A DNA stretch of 64,000 nt from Candidatus Desulfosporosinus nitrosoreducens (GTDB taxonomy: Bacteria > Bacillota > Desulfitobacteriia > Desulfitobacteriales > Desulfitobacteriaceae): contig NZ_JAVHUW010000070.1 of assembly GCF_030954495.1 (NCBI RefSeq), positions 107,655 through 171,654 of the forward strand. The letters run 5' to 3'. Under the pieces are notes generated by a model. It made no database searches and had not been told where the DNA came from. It saw nothing but the letters and a program-made list of their open reading frames with translations. The position numbers and the translations under genes are program-made. Positions 51,188 to 61,062 of the stretch are shown here, in pieces (the first letter of the stretch is position 1; each line of letters begins with the position of its first letter).

Positions 51188-51997
51188 ATGAAACTAAGTG
51201 TTGGTTTCATCGGTGCCGGAAATATAGCCGAGGCTATGATCAGTGGTTTAACTAAAGTGGAAAAAGATATCCAAATCCGAGTGACGAATCAATCTAATCA
51301 TGAGAGGTTGCAGGATTTAGTTGCCAAATATGGAATTATGGCTGTTCAGTTGAAGGAACTTATAGAAAACTCCGCGGTCCTGATTATCGCCGTAAAACCT
51401 AAAAACGTCGTCGATGTACTTAAGCATTTAAAAAACTATGCTTTAGGGGATAAGCTGATCATCAGCGTAGCGGCAGGCATACCTCTGCGGCTGCTCAATC
51501 AGTATTTGCCTGGAGCCGCAGTTATCCGGGCGATGCCTAATACCTCAACAACCGTACTGCACTCCATGACCGGATTGGTGCGCGGTGAAAATGTTACGGC
51601 AGAGCAGACGGAAATCGTTGAACAGATTTTTTCAGCCGTGGGGAAAATCTTATGGATTCCGGAGGAAAAGATGAATGCCATTACGGCCATTAGCGGCAGC
51701 GGTCCGGCCTATTTCTATTTGTTTATTGAAAGCCTGATTCTGGCCGGGATTCAGTTGGGGTTAACTGAAGAAGAAGCAGAAATGCTGGTGCTGGAAACTT
51801 CAATCGGAGCAGGAAAAATGATTGCGGAGAGCGGCAAGTCGCCGGGAAGACTGCGCAAGGAAGTGACTTCTCCCAACGGGACTACCTATGCGGCAATAAG
51901 TGTCTTTACGGAAGAAAGGCTGGCCGAAATCGTGCTTAAGGCCGCAAAGGCCTGTGCCCGGCGTTCAGAAGCTATGGAAGGAGAGTATTCGCTGTGA
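51188..51997 (+). CDS. proC: pyrroline-5-carboxylate reductase
   Basis: A 269-residue protein: NAD(P) motif VGFIGAGNIAEAMISG, RAMPNTSTTVLHSMTGL, and the signature region LRKEVTSPNGTTYAAI. Last step of proline synthesis. GAAAGGGTG precedes the ATG. It overlaps proB by 4 bases. Confidence 0.95.
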   Translation: MKLSVGFIGAGNIAEAMISGLTKVEKDIQIRVTNQSNHERLQDLVAKYGIMAVQLKELIENSAVLIIAVKPKNVVDVLKHLKNYALGDKLIISVAAGIPLRLLNQYLPGAAVIRAMPNTSTTVLHSMTGLVRGENVTAEQTEIVEQIFSAVGKILWIPEEKMNAITAISGSGPAYFYLFIESLILAGIQLGLTEEEAEMLVLETSIGAGKMIAESGKSPGRLRKEVTSPNGTTYAAISVFTEERLAEIVLKAAKACARRSEAMEGEYSL

Positions 51998-53115
51998 CAA
52001 CGTTTGCGGTTCGGCGGATTGTTTTAAAAATAGGAAGCAGCAGTCTGAACCATCCGCAAGGAGGTTTAGATGAGCAAGCTATTGCCGAAGTCGCCGGGGT
52101 GATTGCTGCTTTAAGGCAAAAGGGCATAGAGTGTGTCTTGGTGAGTTCAGGCGCAGTGGCGGCCGGAATGGGAAAGCTGGGGCTGGCGGCACGGCCCCGG
52201 GACCTGGCGGGCAAACAAGCGGTGGCTGCGGTCGGCCAGGGAGTGCTGATTGAAAAATATGCTCGAAATCTGGAGCGGCATGGCCTTGTAGGGGCGCAAA
52301 TTCTTTTGTCCCGCCTCGATTTGGCGGAGGTGTCGCGTTACCATAACGCTCAAAATACCTTGGAAAAATTGTTGAGGCTGCAGGTAATTCCGATTATTAA
52401 TGAAAATGACACTGTCGCCGTTGAAGAACTCTGCTTCGGAGATAATGACAGTCTCTCAGCCTTGGTCGCGGGGTTTGTTCACGCTGAGCTGTTAGTCATT
52501 CTTACGGATGTGGATGGTTTATACACGGCAAACCCTAAAAAGGACCCTTCAGCCCAACTTATTACAGAGGTTTCCGAGGTGTCCGCCGTGGAAATGCTGG
52601 CCGGAGGAGCAGGGAGTATGCTGGGAACCGGGGGGATGGTGACCAAACTCAGGGCGGCTAAGATTGCCACCCGTTTCGGCATAGGCATGCTTCTTTTAAA
52701 CTTCACGCGGATCAGAGAACTTTTGAAGCTTAACGAAAGCCAGGCTGTGCAAGGAACGTATTTTCAACCGCTGAAGCACCGCCTGGCCGGGCGGAAACGT
52801 TGGATTGCCTATGCAGGGCTGTCTGAAGGCAGTATCTGCATCGACGACGGCGCGGAGAAGGCTTTAGTGGAAGAAGGGAAAAGCCTCCTGGCTAAAGGGA
52901 TTAAATCTACGGAAGGAACCTGGGAACGCCATGAGATTGTGCGTATTGTCAATTTGCGGGGAGAGGAGGTCGCCAGGGGAGTTGTGGAATTGAGCGGTGA
53001 AGAGGTAGAACTTGTCAAAGGTTTGCATTCGGAAAAAATGCCTCAATTAATTCCCGACATTACCGGGGAGGAAGTAGTCCACCGGGACAATATGACCTTG
53101 ATGCTGGATATGTGA
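51994..53115 (+). CDS. proB: glutamate 5-kinase with PUA domain
   Basis: A 373-residue protein: amino-acid kinase domain (VLKIGSSSL; SSGAVAAGM; PIINENDTVAVEE; LLTDVDGLYT-like ILTDVDGLYTANP; GTGGMVTK) and a C-terminal PUA domain (about 280-365). The GTG start overlaps the proC stop. First step of proline synthesis and usual target of proline feedback. Confidence 0.95.
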   Translation: MTTFAVRRIVLKIGSSSLNHPQGGLDEQAIAEVAGVIAALRQKGIECVLVSSGAVAAGMGKLGLAARPRDLAGKQAVAAVGQGVLIEKYARNLERHGLVGAQILLSRLDLAEVSRYHNAQNTLEKLLRLQVIPIINENDTVAVEELCFGDNDSLSALVAGFVHAELLVILTDVDGLYTANPKKDPSAQLITEVSEVSAVEMLAGGAGSMLGTGGMVTKLRAAKIATRFGIGMLLLNFTRIRELLKLNESQAVQGTYFQPLKHRLAGRKRWIAYAGLSEGSICIDDGAEKALVEEGKSLLAKGIKSTEGTWERHEIVRIVNLRGEEVARGVVELSGEEVELVKGLHSEKMPQLIPDITGEEVVHRDNMTLMLDM

Positions 53116-53192
53116 TTGGCCAGGATAGCTATGGAACATGTTCGATTTAGAACCTGTTGTCCCATCGTAAATTGAAAATGAGGAGGATTTTT

Positions 53193-54443
53193 ATGATTCA
53201 GCAGGAATTGGTGGAAATTGGGCGGCGGGCGAAGCAGGCTGCCCGTCAGTTGGCCTATGCCAGCACGGAATCTAAAGACAAAGCCCTTCTCGCCATGGCT
53301 GAGGCTTTGCTGGAAAATGAACAAGATATCCTGCGGGCTAACGCCGCCGATATTCAGGCAGCGGAAGAAAAAGGCATGAAAAAAAGCCTTGTCAACCGTT
53401 TAAGGCTTACAGAGGCGGGAATCTCGCATATCAGCCAATCGTTAAAAGACGTGGCCGTTTTACGAGATCCGGTAGGAGAAGGGGAAGTTTGGACAAGGCC
53501 CAACGGGCTGCGTATCCAACAGACCCGGGTTCCTCTCGGTGTGGTGGCGATGATTTACGAAGCGAGGCCCAATGTAACCGTTGATGCGGCGGCCTTATGT
53601 CTGAAGTCCGGTAATGCCGTGATTCTCAGAGGAGGCTCGGAGGCTTTGGAAAGCAATAAAGTTTTGGCCAGGGTAATCGCAGACGCCGCCGCAGCGAGCG
53701 GGTTGCCCTCGGGGTCTATTCAATTGATTACGGAAACGAATCGCGAGTGGGTTCAACAACTAATGCGTATGAACGATTATGTCGACGTCATCATCCCCAG
53801 AGGAGGCGCGGGGCTGATTCAAACCGTTGTCCAGAATGCCACAGTGCCTGTCATCGAGACAGGAACAGGCATGTGTCACGCTTTTGTTGACCGGGAGGCG
53901 GATTACACCAAGGCGGTCCCTATCGTTATCAATGCGAAAACCCAAAACCCCGGGGTCTGTAATGCTTTAGAGACACTTTTGGTGGATGAGGCCATTGCCC
54001 GGGAGTTTCTCCCTTTAATCGGCGGGGAGCTGCAAAAACACTGTGTGGAAATAAAAGGCTGCCCTAAGACCTGTCAGATCTTGCCCTATGCCCAGCCTGC
54101 TGAAGAAGACGATTGGGTCTCTGAACATCTGGACCTTGTTCTCAGTGTAAAAGTGGTAGCTCACTTAGATGCTGCCCTTGATCATATTTATCAATACAGT
54201 ACGAAGCATTCGGAGGCGATTATCACTGAGAATTATTCCAAGGCGCAGCGCTTCCTCAAAGAAGTTGACGCGGCAGTGGTTTATATTAATGCCTCGACTC
54301 GTTTTACCGACGGAGGAAGGTTCGGCTTTGGAGCGGAAATCGGAATCAGTACCCAAAAGCTGCATGCCCGCGGACCCATGGGGCTGAAAGAACTGACGAC
54401 TATCAAGTATATGGTTTATGGGGACGGGCAGACCGTTTTATAA
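53193..54443 (+). CDS. proA: glutamate-5-semialdehyde dehydrogenase
   Basis: A 416-residue aldehyde-dehydrogenase-family protein with VPLGVVAMIYEARPNVTVDA, NPGVCNALETLL (catalytic Cys) and TRFTDGGRFGFGAEIGIST. ATG 53193 lies behind GAGGAGG; a TTG 12 codons earlier is not needed. Second step of proline synthesis, completing a full T-box controlled proCBA set. Confidence 0.96.
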   Translation: MIQQELVEIGRRAKQAARQLAYASTESKDKALLAMAEALLENEQDILRANAADIQAAEEKGMKKSLVNRLRLTEAGISHISQSLKDVAVLRDPVGEGEVWTRPNGLRIQQTRVPLGVVAMIYEARPNVTVDAAALCLKSGNAVILRGGSEALESNKVLARVIADAAAASGLPSGSIQLITETNREWVQQLMRMNDYVDVIIPRGGAGLIQTVVQNATVPVIETGTGMCHAFVDREADYTKAVPIVINAKTQNPGVCNALETLLVDEAIAREFLPLIGGELQKHCVEIKGCPKTCQILPYAQPAEEDDWVSEHLDLVLSVKVVAHLDAALDHIYQYSTKHSEAIITENYSKAQRFLKEVDAAVVYINASTRFTDGGRFGFGAEIGISTQKLHARGPMGLKELTTIKYMVYGDGQTVL

Positions 54444-54471
54444 GTACAGGTTTTCTATAACTGCCATTCTG

Positions 54472-54510
54472 AGGATAATTCAGGCTAGACGCTGTGAATT
54501 ATCCTTATTT
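54472..54510. terminator. bidirectional terminator between proA and a minus-strand gene
   Basis: AGGATAATTC (54472-54481) pairs with GAATTATCCT (54496-54505), followed by TATTT. The right arm reaches the stop of the convergent gene. Confidence 0.65.
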
Positions 54511-54858
54511 AGGTGGCCGCATCGAACGTAAAGCAGTACGATAGTCTTTGTCACTGTGGTCTTTGGCTGGAGAAACAGAATACTCCGGTTTGTCTTTAGT
54601 ATGGTATTGGCGCAAAATGTTTCGATATTCCTGATCAGATAAGGTTAGGGTTTGATCTTTTTTCTCAGGAATAAAATCTTCTTGATTTTTGTCTAAAACC
54701 TGATGTTCGATGTCTGCATCAGGCTCTTTTGTGGCAACTTTGGCTTCAGGTTGGACGGTTTGTGTTGTTTCCGTCCGGCCGAAGGACCGCATATTAAAGG
54801 TTAGGAGAAGAGCTACGACAATGAGAGCGATGACCCCAAAAGCAATTAGAGAAAGCAT
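54505..54858 (-). CDS. single-span membrane protein, unknown
   Basis: A 117-residue protein with one N-terminal transmembrane helix (LIAFGVIALIVVALLLTF) and a charged, Gln/Glu/Lys-rich tail (LTLSDQEYRNILRQYHTKDK). ATG 54858 follows AAAGGAG. No family recognised. The tail would lie on the outer face if the helix is a signal anchor. Confidence 0.65.
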   Translation of the reverse strand: MLSLIAFGVIALIVVALLLTFNMRSFGRTETTQTVQPEAKVATKEPDADIEHQVLDKNQEDFIPEKKDQTLTLSDQEYRNILRQYHTKDKPEYSVSPAKDHSDKDYRTALRSMRPPK

Positions 54859-54909
54859 TTGATCCACTCCTTTGGCAAATTTTTTGTAAACCCTGAAATT
54901 TAATGATTG

Positions 54910-54945
54910 TACTAAAAAGACTTGGAATTCCAAGTCTTTTTAGTA
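54910..54945. repeat. 36-base perfect palindrome, bidirectional terminator-like
   Basis: TACTAAAAAGACTTGGAA and its complement meet at the GAATTC centre (54927/54928) without a loop. A/T runs in both arms allow termination in both directions. Lies between two minus-strand genes. Confidence 0.75.
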
Positions 54946-54997
54946 TTGTCAGAAAGTATAACTTCATTGCTACTTTCTGCAAGCCCCTTGAGCCCAA

Positions 54998-55537
54998 TCA
55001 GGCATGGAATTTCTGAACAGTTTCAGCGACACGCCTGCCGAGAGCCCTTCCTAAAGCCAGATCAGATTCACTCGGCATATTTGGCGGACTGTCGGAGGTG
55101 TTTTCAACGGGACAGGTGATGCCAACACCATAGTACGAGCCGTAAAGGGCATTTTCAGGAATTGTCCCCGGTAAGCCTACGATGAGCATTCCTTGGTGAA
55201 GCATGGGAGTTAAGAGATTAAGCAATGTCGATTCTGTTCCACCGTGAACTGTTGCTGTCGTACAAAAAACTGCACCGACTTTGTCAATTAATTTGCCTTC
55301 CGCCCAGAGGTTGCCCAAATTGTCGATCCATTTCTTCAAATTGGCGCTTATGGTTCCAAAATGATCGGGGCATCCCCAAATAACGGCGTCCATCTCGGCT
55401 AAATCCTCCGGTTGGCTTTCGGATATATGTTTAAGATAGACCTGTGTATTGGCAACACTTTCAGCGCCCTCGGCAATTGCTTTAGCAAGAATTTCAGTAT
55501 GTCCACCCTCACTGTCATAAACAATGTAGACTTTCAT
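54998..55537 (-). CDS. flavodoxin-fold NAD(P)H-quinone oxidoreductase-like (WrbA type)
   Basis: A 179-residue flavodoxin-fold protein: the FMN phosphate loop YDSEGGHTEILA, WGCPDHFGTISANLK and FCTTATVHGGTESTLL, as in WrbA-like quinone reductases or flavodoxins. AAAGGAGG precedes the ATG. The cytosolic FMN protein likely handles two-electron reductions; the substrate is unknown. Confidence 0.87.
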   Translation of the reverse strand: MKVYIVYDSEGGHTEILAKAIAEGAESVANTQVYLKHISESQPEDLAEMDAVIWGCPDHFGTISANLKKWIDNLGNLWAEGKLIDKVGAVFCTTATVHGGTESTLLNLLTPMLHQGMLIVGLPGTIPENALYGSYYGVGITCPVENTSDSPPNMPSESDLALGRALGRRVAETVQKFHA

Positions 55538-55746
55538 TTTTAATAAAGCCTCCTTTGCGAAAGATCTCTAGATAGATTTCCAATTTCCCTATCATGCTAT
55601 GCAAAGGTCTGAAACGCTTACCTAATATTCCCTGACATACTAACTTCCTATCTATCGAAAACTAACCAAAGCTGAATTACATGCTTAGAAATTCAAGATT
55701 AAGATGATGTTTCAACATAGCAAAATATCAATGGAGGTTTGACAGT

Positions 55747-56418
55747 ATGAGTAACGGACGGGCGGCTAACACCAGCAAAGTAATTTTGGTGAATATTATT
55801 GTTTTGGTGCTTCTCATTGGCGGAGGATTTGCAGTTTATTATTACTACAATCAATCGTATTATTATGCTTCAACAGATAACGCGCGGATTGATGGTCAGT
55901 TAATAACAATCAGTGCTTTAGGAAATGGCAAAATCGTTGACTGGAGCGGGGCGGTCAACAATCGGGTCAGCGCCGGGCAACGCCTGGGGGGAATTCTCTT
56001 AGCGGGAACTTCATCTTCCACCGCCACGGATATCACTATGCCGGCTAATGGAACGATCGTGCAGCAAAATGTTATTCCCAACAGCTTTGTGGCCGCGGGT
56101 ACCCCGTTAGCTTATGCTTATGACCTGGACAATTTATGGGTCAGTGCCAACATTAACGAAACGAATATTAGCAATATCCAACAAAACCAAACGGTTGATG
56201 TCTATGTTGACGCTTATCCCGGGACGACCTTGTCAGGGAAGGTCAGCCAAATCGGACTTACGACAGCCGCACAATTTTCCCTTATTCCCCAACAAAATAC
56301 AACCGCTAATTTTACGAAAGTGACTCAAGTGATCCCGGTAATTATAACCTTGGATGGCTATAAAGGACTGAATCTCAATCCGGGCATGAGTGTAACGGCA
56401 CGAATACATATTAAATAG
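55747..56418 (+). CDS. HlyD/EmrA-type membrane fusion protein
   Basis: A 223-residue protein with one N-terminal helix (VILVNIIVLVLLIGGGFAVYY) then YYASTDNARIDGQLITIS, the barrel-sandwich start of EmrA-like adaptors, and a beta-barrel part (VSANINETNISNIQQNQTVDV; GLNLNPGMSVTARI). It is shorter than EmrA because the coiled-coil hairpin is lacking, as usual in Gram-positives. ATGGAGG precedes the ATG. Works with the transporter encoded 14 bases downstream. Confidence 0.88.
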   Translation: MSNGRAANTSKVILVNIIVLVLLIGGGFAVYYYYNQSYYYASTDNARIDGQLITISALGNGKIVDWSGAVNNRVSAGQRLGGILLAGTSSSTATDITMPANGTIVQQNVIPNSFVAAGTPLAYAYDLDNLWVSANINETNISNIQQNQTVDVYVDAYPGTTLSGKVSQIGLTTAAQFSLIPQQNTTANFTKVTQVIPVIITLDGYKGLNLNPGMSVTARIHIK

Positions 56419-56431
56419 AGGAGTTAACACG

Positions 56432-58177
56432 ATGATTATTTTAGTGTTCGGCTATGTTTTGTTCGGTTTTGCCCTGTTGATTTTTGTTAACATGACGCTG
56501 ATTGGCAGGAAAGATAAAAATTTTAAAAGAACCAACAAAAACTCACAAATCTTAGATGAACCCGCTATCGTTGAGCCATCAATGAGTTCGGCTTCCAATA
56601 TTGCCGGTCCTGTTCAAGCGCCGATTATACCGCCGCGCACTAAGCCGACGCGGGCCGGCGTCCCGCAATTTAATACGCTGCAAATTCTTACAGTTTTAAT
56701 GTTAGGAGCTTTTGTCTCTATTCTGAACCAAACGTTGGATAACGTTGCAATTCCGCATATGATGTTGGATTTTAATGTTTCAGCGAGTACCATTCAATGG
56801 ATTGTGACGGGATATATGCTGGTTAACGGAGTTTTGATTCCTATCACTGCTTTTCTGATGGAATCTGTGGGAAGCCGGAAGCTCGTTTTGGCAGCGATGA
56901 TTTCTTTTACCTTAGGTTCCTTTATTTGTGCTTTAGCCCCCACATTTCCGGTATTTATGATTGGCAGGATTATTCAAGGGATTGGTGCGGGAATTCTGAT
57001 GCCCCTATTAACTAATGTGTTCCTCAGTATTTTTCCGCCTCAGCAGAGAGGGAAAGCTTTAGGTACGATGGGGATCGTCATGGTTTTTGCGCCGGCGATA
57101 GGTCCAACTCTTGGAGGGTGGGTAGTTCAAACCTACTCCTGGCGGCTTCTCTTTTCCGCACTCGTTCCTATCGGCATCTTGGATTTGTTTTTAGCAGTCA
57201 TTTGGATGAAAGATGTCTTAACGTTGAGCTTTCCGAAGTTTGATTTGTGGGGAGCGGTCTTTTCGACGATTGGTTTGGGAAGCTTGCTTTATGGGGTTAG
57301 CGAAGCAGGCAACAAAGGGTGGAGCAACGCGGAAGTTGATATTTTTTTAGCTGTCGGCATTTTCGCAATTGTTCTCTTTATCCGGCGAGAACTAACCGTT
57401 GATAAGCCAATGCTGGAGTTAAGAGTTTATAAGTATCGAATTTTCTCCTTGACGATTATCATCAATGCTGTGGTAACGACGGTAATGTACGCGGCTATGA
57501 TGCTGCTCCCGATATACTTGCAAAATATCCGCGGTTTTACTCCTCTGCAATCAGGGTTTCTTTTGCTGCCGGGAGCTTTATTGATGGGAGTTATGGGGCC
57601 AATTGCCGGGGCGGTTTTTGATCGTATCGGCCTAAGGGTTTTGGCAGTCGTCGGCTTAATGATTACGGCTCTGGCGACTTGGGAGTTTACTAAATTAACG
57701 TCAGAAACCATGTATGACAACATTTTGTTGCTTTATACCGTTCGTTCCCTGGGAGTTTCCTTAATCATGATGCCGCTCATGACAGCGGGGCTTAATCAAT
57801 TGCCCAGACGTTTGAACAGTCATGGCACTGCGATGTTCAATACCATGCGCCAGGTTTCAGGATCTCTGGGTACGGCAATTTTGGTTACGATCATGACCAC
57901 AAGGTCGACGATTCACTTGGCAACTTATGCTAGTACAGTGACATCAACCAATCCCTCTATTCTTAGTCAGTTGAGTAATCTTGCTTCCCATTTGTCTCTT
58001 TCGCCTCAGACGGGACGTGCTCTTGCCCTTCAGGAGATTTATGCTTTAGTATCGCAACAAGCCACGATTCAAGGAATCAATGACTCGTTTATTGTGGCTA
58101 CTGTTTTAGCATTCGTTGGTTTAATACCGGCCCTGTTTATCAAAAAAGTAATCGCGTCCAAGACTGATCCTGCTTAA
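56432..58177 (+). CDS. DHA2-family MFS multidrug transporter (EmrB/QacA type)
   Basis: A 581-residue protein with 14 predicted helices of the DHA2 family (LNQTLDNVAIPHMMLDFN; WIVTGYMLVNGVLIP; GRIIQGIGAGILMPL; APAIGPTLGGWV motif C). It has an extra N-terminal helix plus a roughly 60-residue Pro-rich linker before the core, which is longer than usual. GAGGAG precedes the ATG. Together with the EmrA-like adaptor it should pump drugs out using the proton gradient. Confidence 0.92.
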   Translation: MIILVFGYVLFGFALLIFVNMTLIGRKDKNFKRTNKNSQILDEPAIVEPSMSSASNIAGPVQAPIIPPRTKPTRAGVPQFNTLQILTVLMLGAFVSILNQTLDNVAIPHMMLDFNVSASTIQWIVTGYMLVNGVLIPITAFLMESVGSRKLVLAAMISFTLGSFICALAPTFPVFMIGRIIQGIGAGILMPLLTNVFLSIFPPQQRGKALGTMGIVMVFAPAIGPTLGGWVVQTYSWRLLFSALVPIGILDLFLAVIWMKDVLTLSFPKFDLWGAVFSTIGLGSLLYGVSEAGNKGWSNAEVDIFLAVGIFAIVLFIRRELTVDKPMLELRVYKYRIFSLTIIINAVVTTVMYAAMMLLPIYLQNIRGFTPLQSGFLLLPGALLMGVMGPIAGAVFDRIGLRVLAVVGLMITALATWEFTKLTSETMYDNILLLYTVRSLGVSLIMMPLMTAGLNQLPRRLNSHGTAMFNTMRQVSGSLGTAILVTIMTTRSTIHLATYASTVTSTNPSILSQLSNLASHLSLSPQTGRALALQEIYALVSQQATIQGINDSFIVATVLAFVGLIPALFIKKVIASKTDPA

Positions 58178-58551
58178 AAAGAAGTGATTGGTCGATCGGA
58201 TAGGCAAAACTGTAAATCTGGCAGGTATCCCTTATAATATTAATTTCTATGAAGGAGCATGGTGCGGCCACTGCTCCTTTATTATGGCTACAATCACTAT
58301 TTCAGCCACCCGGAAGAATAAGTGAAAATAATTTGTTGTACAATCTGGAGTAACAATGATTAATTGAAAGGTTATTTAAAAACTTCCGTAGAATAAATTA
58401 GGAAAAGGTCTGCTTTAGGGACTGGCACCAAGCCAGAGGTCTTTTAGGGTTAATGAGGACCTGGTATTAAAGCCAATTTGCTGGAGAACTGGAGAAATAG
58501 CCATTGATTTTTAATTTTGATATTTGAGCAGATGAATTTTCTAAAGAAACG
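58178..58551. other. intergenic region without a gene
   Basis: No coding sequence seen. It contains a short hairpin (CTGGC..GCCAG near 58419-58433 followed by AGGTCTTTTA) that could be a weak terminator. No known riboswitch pattern was recognised. Confidence 0.45.
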
Positions 58552-59727
58552 GTGATAACTTTGAATATTTCATGCAGCGCCCAAAAAAAGATCATAGAAA
58601 TACCTAGCGAAGGTACGGCAGTAATTGCCGGATATTGGAGCCCTAAGCTGGGGCTGAATCCTCAGCCTGCGTTTGTAACGTGGAAGGAAGGCAAAATAAA
58701 CCGGCTTACCCCTGTTCAAGAATCGGAGCACATAGACGGTAACACCCTGGCCTGGGACTCTTACTACCTTCAACCGGGCTGGATCGATGCCCATGTGCAT
58801 TTGGCCTTAGACAGTATTGATTTTTATCAGTGCTTAAAAAATTGGGAAAATCCTGAGCTGATTGAGGAAAAAATCCAAGGGTTTTTGGAAAACTACCTTA
58901 AGTTAGGGATTGTTGCCGTCAGGGACGGCGGGGACCTGCCGGGATTTTCCTGGCTGGCGAGGAGAAAAGTTCAAGAGGGCATTTGGCCTGGACCGAGGGT
59001 TATTTCCGTGCGTGAAGCGGTTAATCGCCAAGGTATGTATGGCCGTTTTCTAGGTCGGGGCTTTGACAGTTTAACTGCTTGGCATGATCAAGCGCCGGGA
59101 TTTTATCAGCAGGGGCTTGACCAGCTTAAAGTAATTGTTTCCGGCTTGATCCGTTTTGACCGGTATCAAGTTGTAGGGCCAACTCAATGGACGGCCAAGG
59201 AACTGAGAGATATTGTGGAAACCGCGCATCGGCGCGGGATTCTCGTAATGGCCCATGCCAGTGGAGAAGAAGGGATTTCGGTAGCCATCGCCGCAGGTGT
59301 GGATTCTATTGAGCACGGATATTATATGACCGGGCAGCATTTGGAACAAATGAAGAAACAGGGCATTGCCTGGGTGCCGACGGTGGCGCCCATCGGCAAT
59401 ATTTTAAAATACCCGACAGACCGTTATTCGCCCCAGGAAGTGGATATCTTAAAGCGGATTTTGGACAGTCAAATTTCCGGAATTCATGAGGCATACCAAA
59501 GTGATGTTCGAATTGGAGTCGGCACGGATGCCGGCGCCTACCTTGTGCCCCATGGTGAGAGCTTATTTGATGAAATAGCTTGGCTGGCCCAAGCGGGAAT
59601 TCCTAAATTAGATTTGTTTTCTCTGCTGACACGAGAAAATGCTCGAATTTTAGGCCGAGAAGATTTAGGAGATTTAGATCTTGGAACAGCGATGGATTCT
59701 TTGCAATTGGCGGCTTCGCCACTTTAA
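58552..59727 (+). CDS. amidohydrolase-family metal-dependent hydrolase
   Basis: A 391-residue amidohydrolase: GWIDAHVHLAL (HxH), MAHASGEEG, SIEHGYYM and GTDAGAYLVPHGES supply the expected metal ligands. The class resembles imidazolonepropionase/prolidase-like enzymes; the substrate is unknown. The start is GTG 58552 or TTG 58561, with GGTGA just upstream of the latter. It stands alone between a transporter and a nitroreductase gene. Confidence 0.82.
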   Translation: MITLNISCSAQKKIIEIPSEGTAVIAGYWSPKLGLNPQPAFVTWKEGKINRLTPVQESEHIDGNTLAWDSYYLQPGWIDAHVHLALDSIDFYQCLKNWENPELIEEKIQGFLENYLKLGIVAVRDGGDLPGFSWLARRKVQEGIWPGPRVISVREAVNRQGMYGRFLGRGFDSLTAWHDQAPGFYQQGLDQLKVIVSGLIRFDRYQVVGPTQWTAKELRDIVETAHRRGILVMAHASGEEGISVAIAAGVDSIEHGYYMTGQHLEQMKKQGIAWVPTVAPIGNILKYPTDRYSPQEVDILKRILDSQISGIHEAYQSDVRIGVGTDAGAYLVPHGESLFDEIAWLAQAGIPKLDLFSLLTRENARILGREDLGDLDLGTAMDSLQLAASPL

Positions 59728-59828
59728 CCAAGCAAACTTATAACAATCCCATAATACAAGAGCCACGGCAGCGGAGAGCGTTAAAAACCCGGATAGTAAT
59801 AATATTTAAGTAGAGGTGAGCCGGACGT

Positions 59829-60686
59829 ATGGAGTTGTACTCGGAAATTCCCGTTGTGGAAACGATTAAAAAGAGAACTTCTGTCAGGACATATAATGAA
59901 AAATCATTATTATCCGGCGAAATAAAAGAAAAATTAAGCAGATTTTCTTCACTGCTTAAAGGCCCCTTCGGCAAATCCTCGCGTTTCGAAATTATTGAAA
60001 GTGATATTGCTCGAAGGGATGCCAATGTTCGTTTAGGAACCTATGGAGTTATCAGGGGCGCCGAGACCTATGTTGTTGCAGCCGTAAAAAAAGGGGAAAA
60101 GGATCTGGAGGAATTCGGATATATTTTCGAGTCGTTTATTTTATATGCGACTTCATTAGGACTAGGGACGTGTTGGCTGGGAGGCACTTTTAAAAAAAGT
60201 GAATTCTCCAAAGCAATTGGGCAAAAGGACGATGAGATTTTGCCTTGCATTTCTCCGCTGGGTTTTCCCGGTGGGCGCAGGAGCTTGCTGGAATCGACTA
60301 TGAGATTTTCTGTTGGTTCGGACAAGAGAAAAAGCTGGAAAGAACTGTTTTTTCAAAGGGGTTTTCACAAAGCTCTAACTGCGGCAGAGGCCGGAAAATA
60401 TGTTATTCCTTTGGAAATGGTTCGCCTGGCGCCTTCAGCTTCCAATAAGCAGCCGTGGCGAATTCTCCAAGACGAGAGTGTGTATCATTTTTATCTTCAA
60501 CATACGAAAGGCTATGCTAAACCTTTGGGATATGATATCCAAAGAGTGGATCTTGGAATTGCTATGTCTCATTTTGAACACACTGCCAGAGAATTGGGCA
60601 TTAGCGGGAAGTGGCTGCACATTCCTCCACAGGACGTTTCCGTACCGTCTGATACGGAGTATATCATTAGTTGGCGGGAAGGCTGA
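59829..60686 (+). CDS. nitroreductase-family protein (TM1586 type)
   Basis: A 285-residue protein with a nitroreductase fold duplicated in the manner of the TM1586 family: KKRTSVRTYNEKSL near the start, LGLGTCWLGGTFKKSEF in the middle and MVRLAPSASNKQPWRI with HFEHTARELGI in the second half. GAGGTG precedes the ATG. Likely FMN-dependent; the substrate is unknown. Confidence 0.85.
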   Translation: MELYSEIPVVETIKKRTSVRTYNEKSLLSGEIKEKLSRFSSLLKGPFGKSSRFEIIESDIARRDANVRLGTYGVIRGAETYVVAAVKKGEKDLEEFGYIFESFILYATSLGLGTCWLGGTFKKSEFSKAIGQKDDEILPCISPLGFPGGRRSLLESTMRFSVGSDKRKSWKELFFQRGFHKALTAAEAGKYVIPLEMVRLAPSASNKQPWRILQDESVYHFYLQHTKGYAKPLGYDIQRVDLGIAMSHFEHTARELGISGKWLHIPPQDVSVPSDTEYIISWREG

Positions 60687-60759
60687 GTCTGATGTCAAGG
60701 GAAAAAGCAATCTGAAATAAATGGAATTGTTGCCAAATCCATAAAGCCTTTAATATAAC

Positions 60760-60807
60760 AAAAACCAGGTATATATCGTGGGTAGAGTCCACTATATGCC
60801 TGGTTTT
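60760..60807. terminator. terminator after the nitroreductase gene
   Basis: AAAACCAGG(TATATA) at 60761 pairs with (TATATG)CCTGGTTTT ending 60807. An inner GTGGGTAGAGTCCAC stem also forms. A/T on both sides. Confidence 0.7.
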
Positions 60808-60882
60808 ATATTTATAAAAACTTATAAATATCCCTTTTGTAACAATCCCATAAGGCACAAAGCAAATTTTTTTATTTTTCCA

Positions 60883-60934
60883 TTGGATACAAACAAATAT
60901 ACTGAATATAATGTACACGAGGGGTGTACATTAT
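60883..60934 (+). promoter_or_regulatory. promoter with overlapping operator before kbl
   Basis: TTGGAT (60883-60888), 18 bases, TATAAT (60907-60912). An 11-bp perfect inverted repeat, ATAATGTACAC and GTGTACATTAT with 5 bases between (60908-60934), covers the -10 box and start site. That is the place for a repressor operator controlling the threonine-degradation genes. Confidence 0.6.
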
Positions 60935-61062
60935 AGGGCAAATATGATAGTTTATAAGTAAATAAAGGGCTTAAACATCTATATATTCAACCGAATGTTC
61001 GCCGTACGCGGACAATTGATTTTTGCTCAAAAAGCCGGTTTGTTTTGAAAGGAGTTTTAGTA

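Noticed and set aside
58400..58450. Possible riboswitch before the amidohydrolase gene
   Set aside because: Only one short stem is visible and no conserved riboswitch sequence; better read as a weak terminator.
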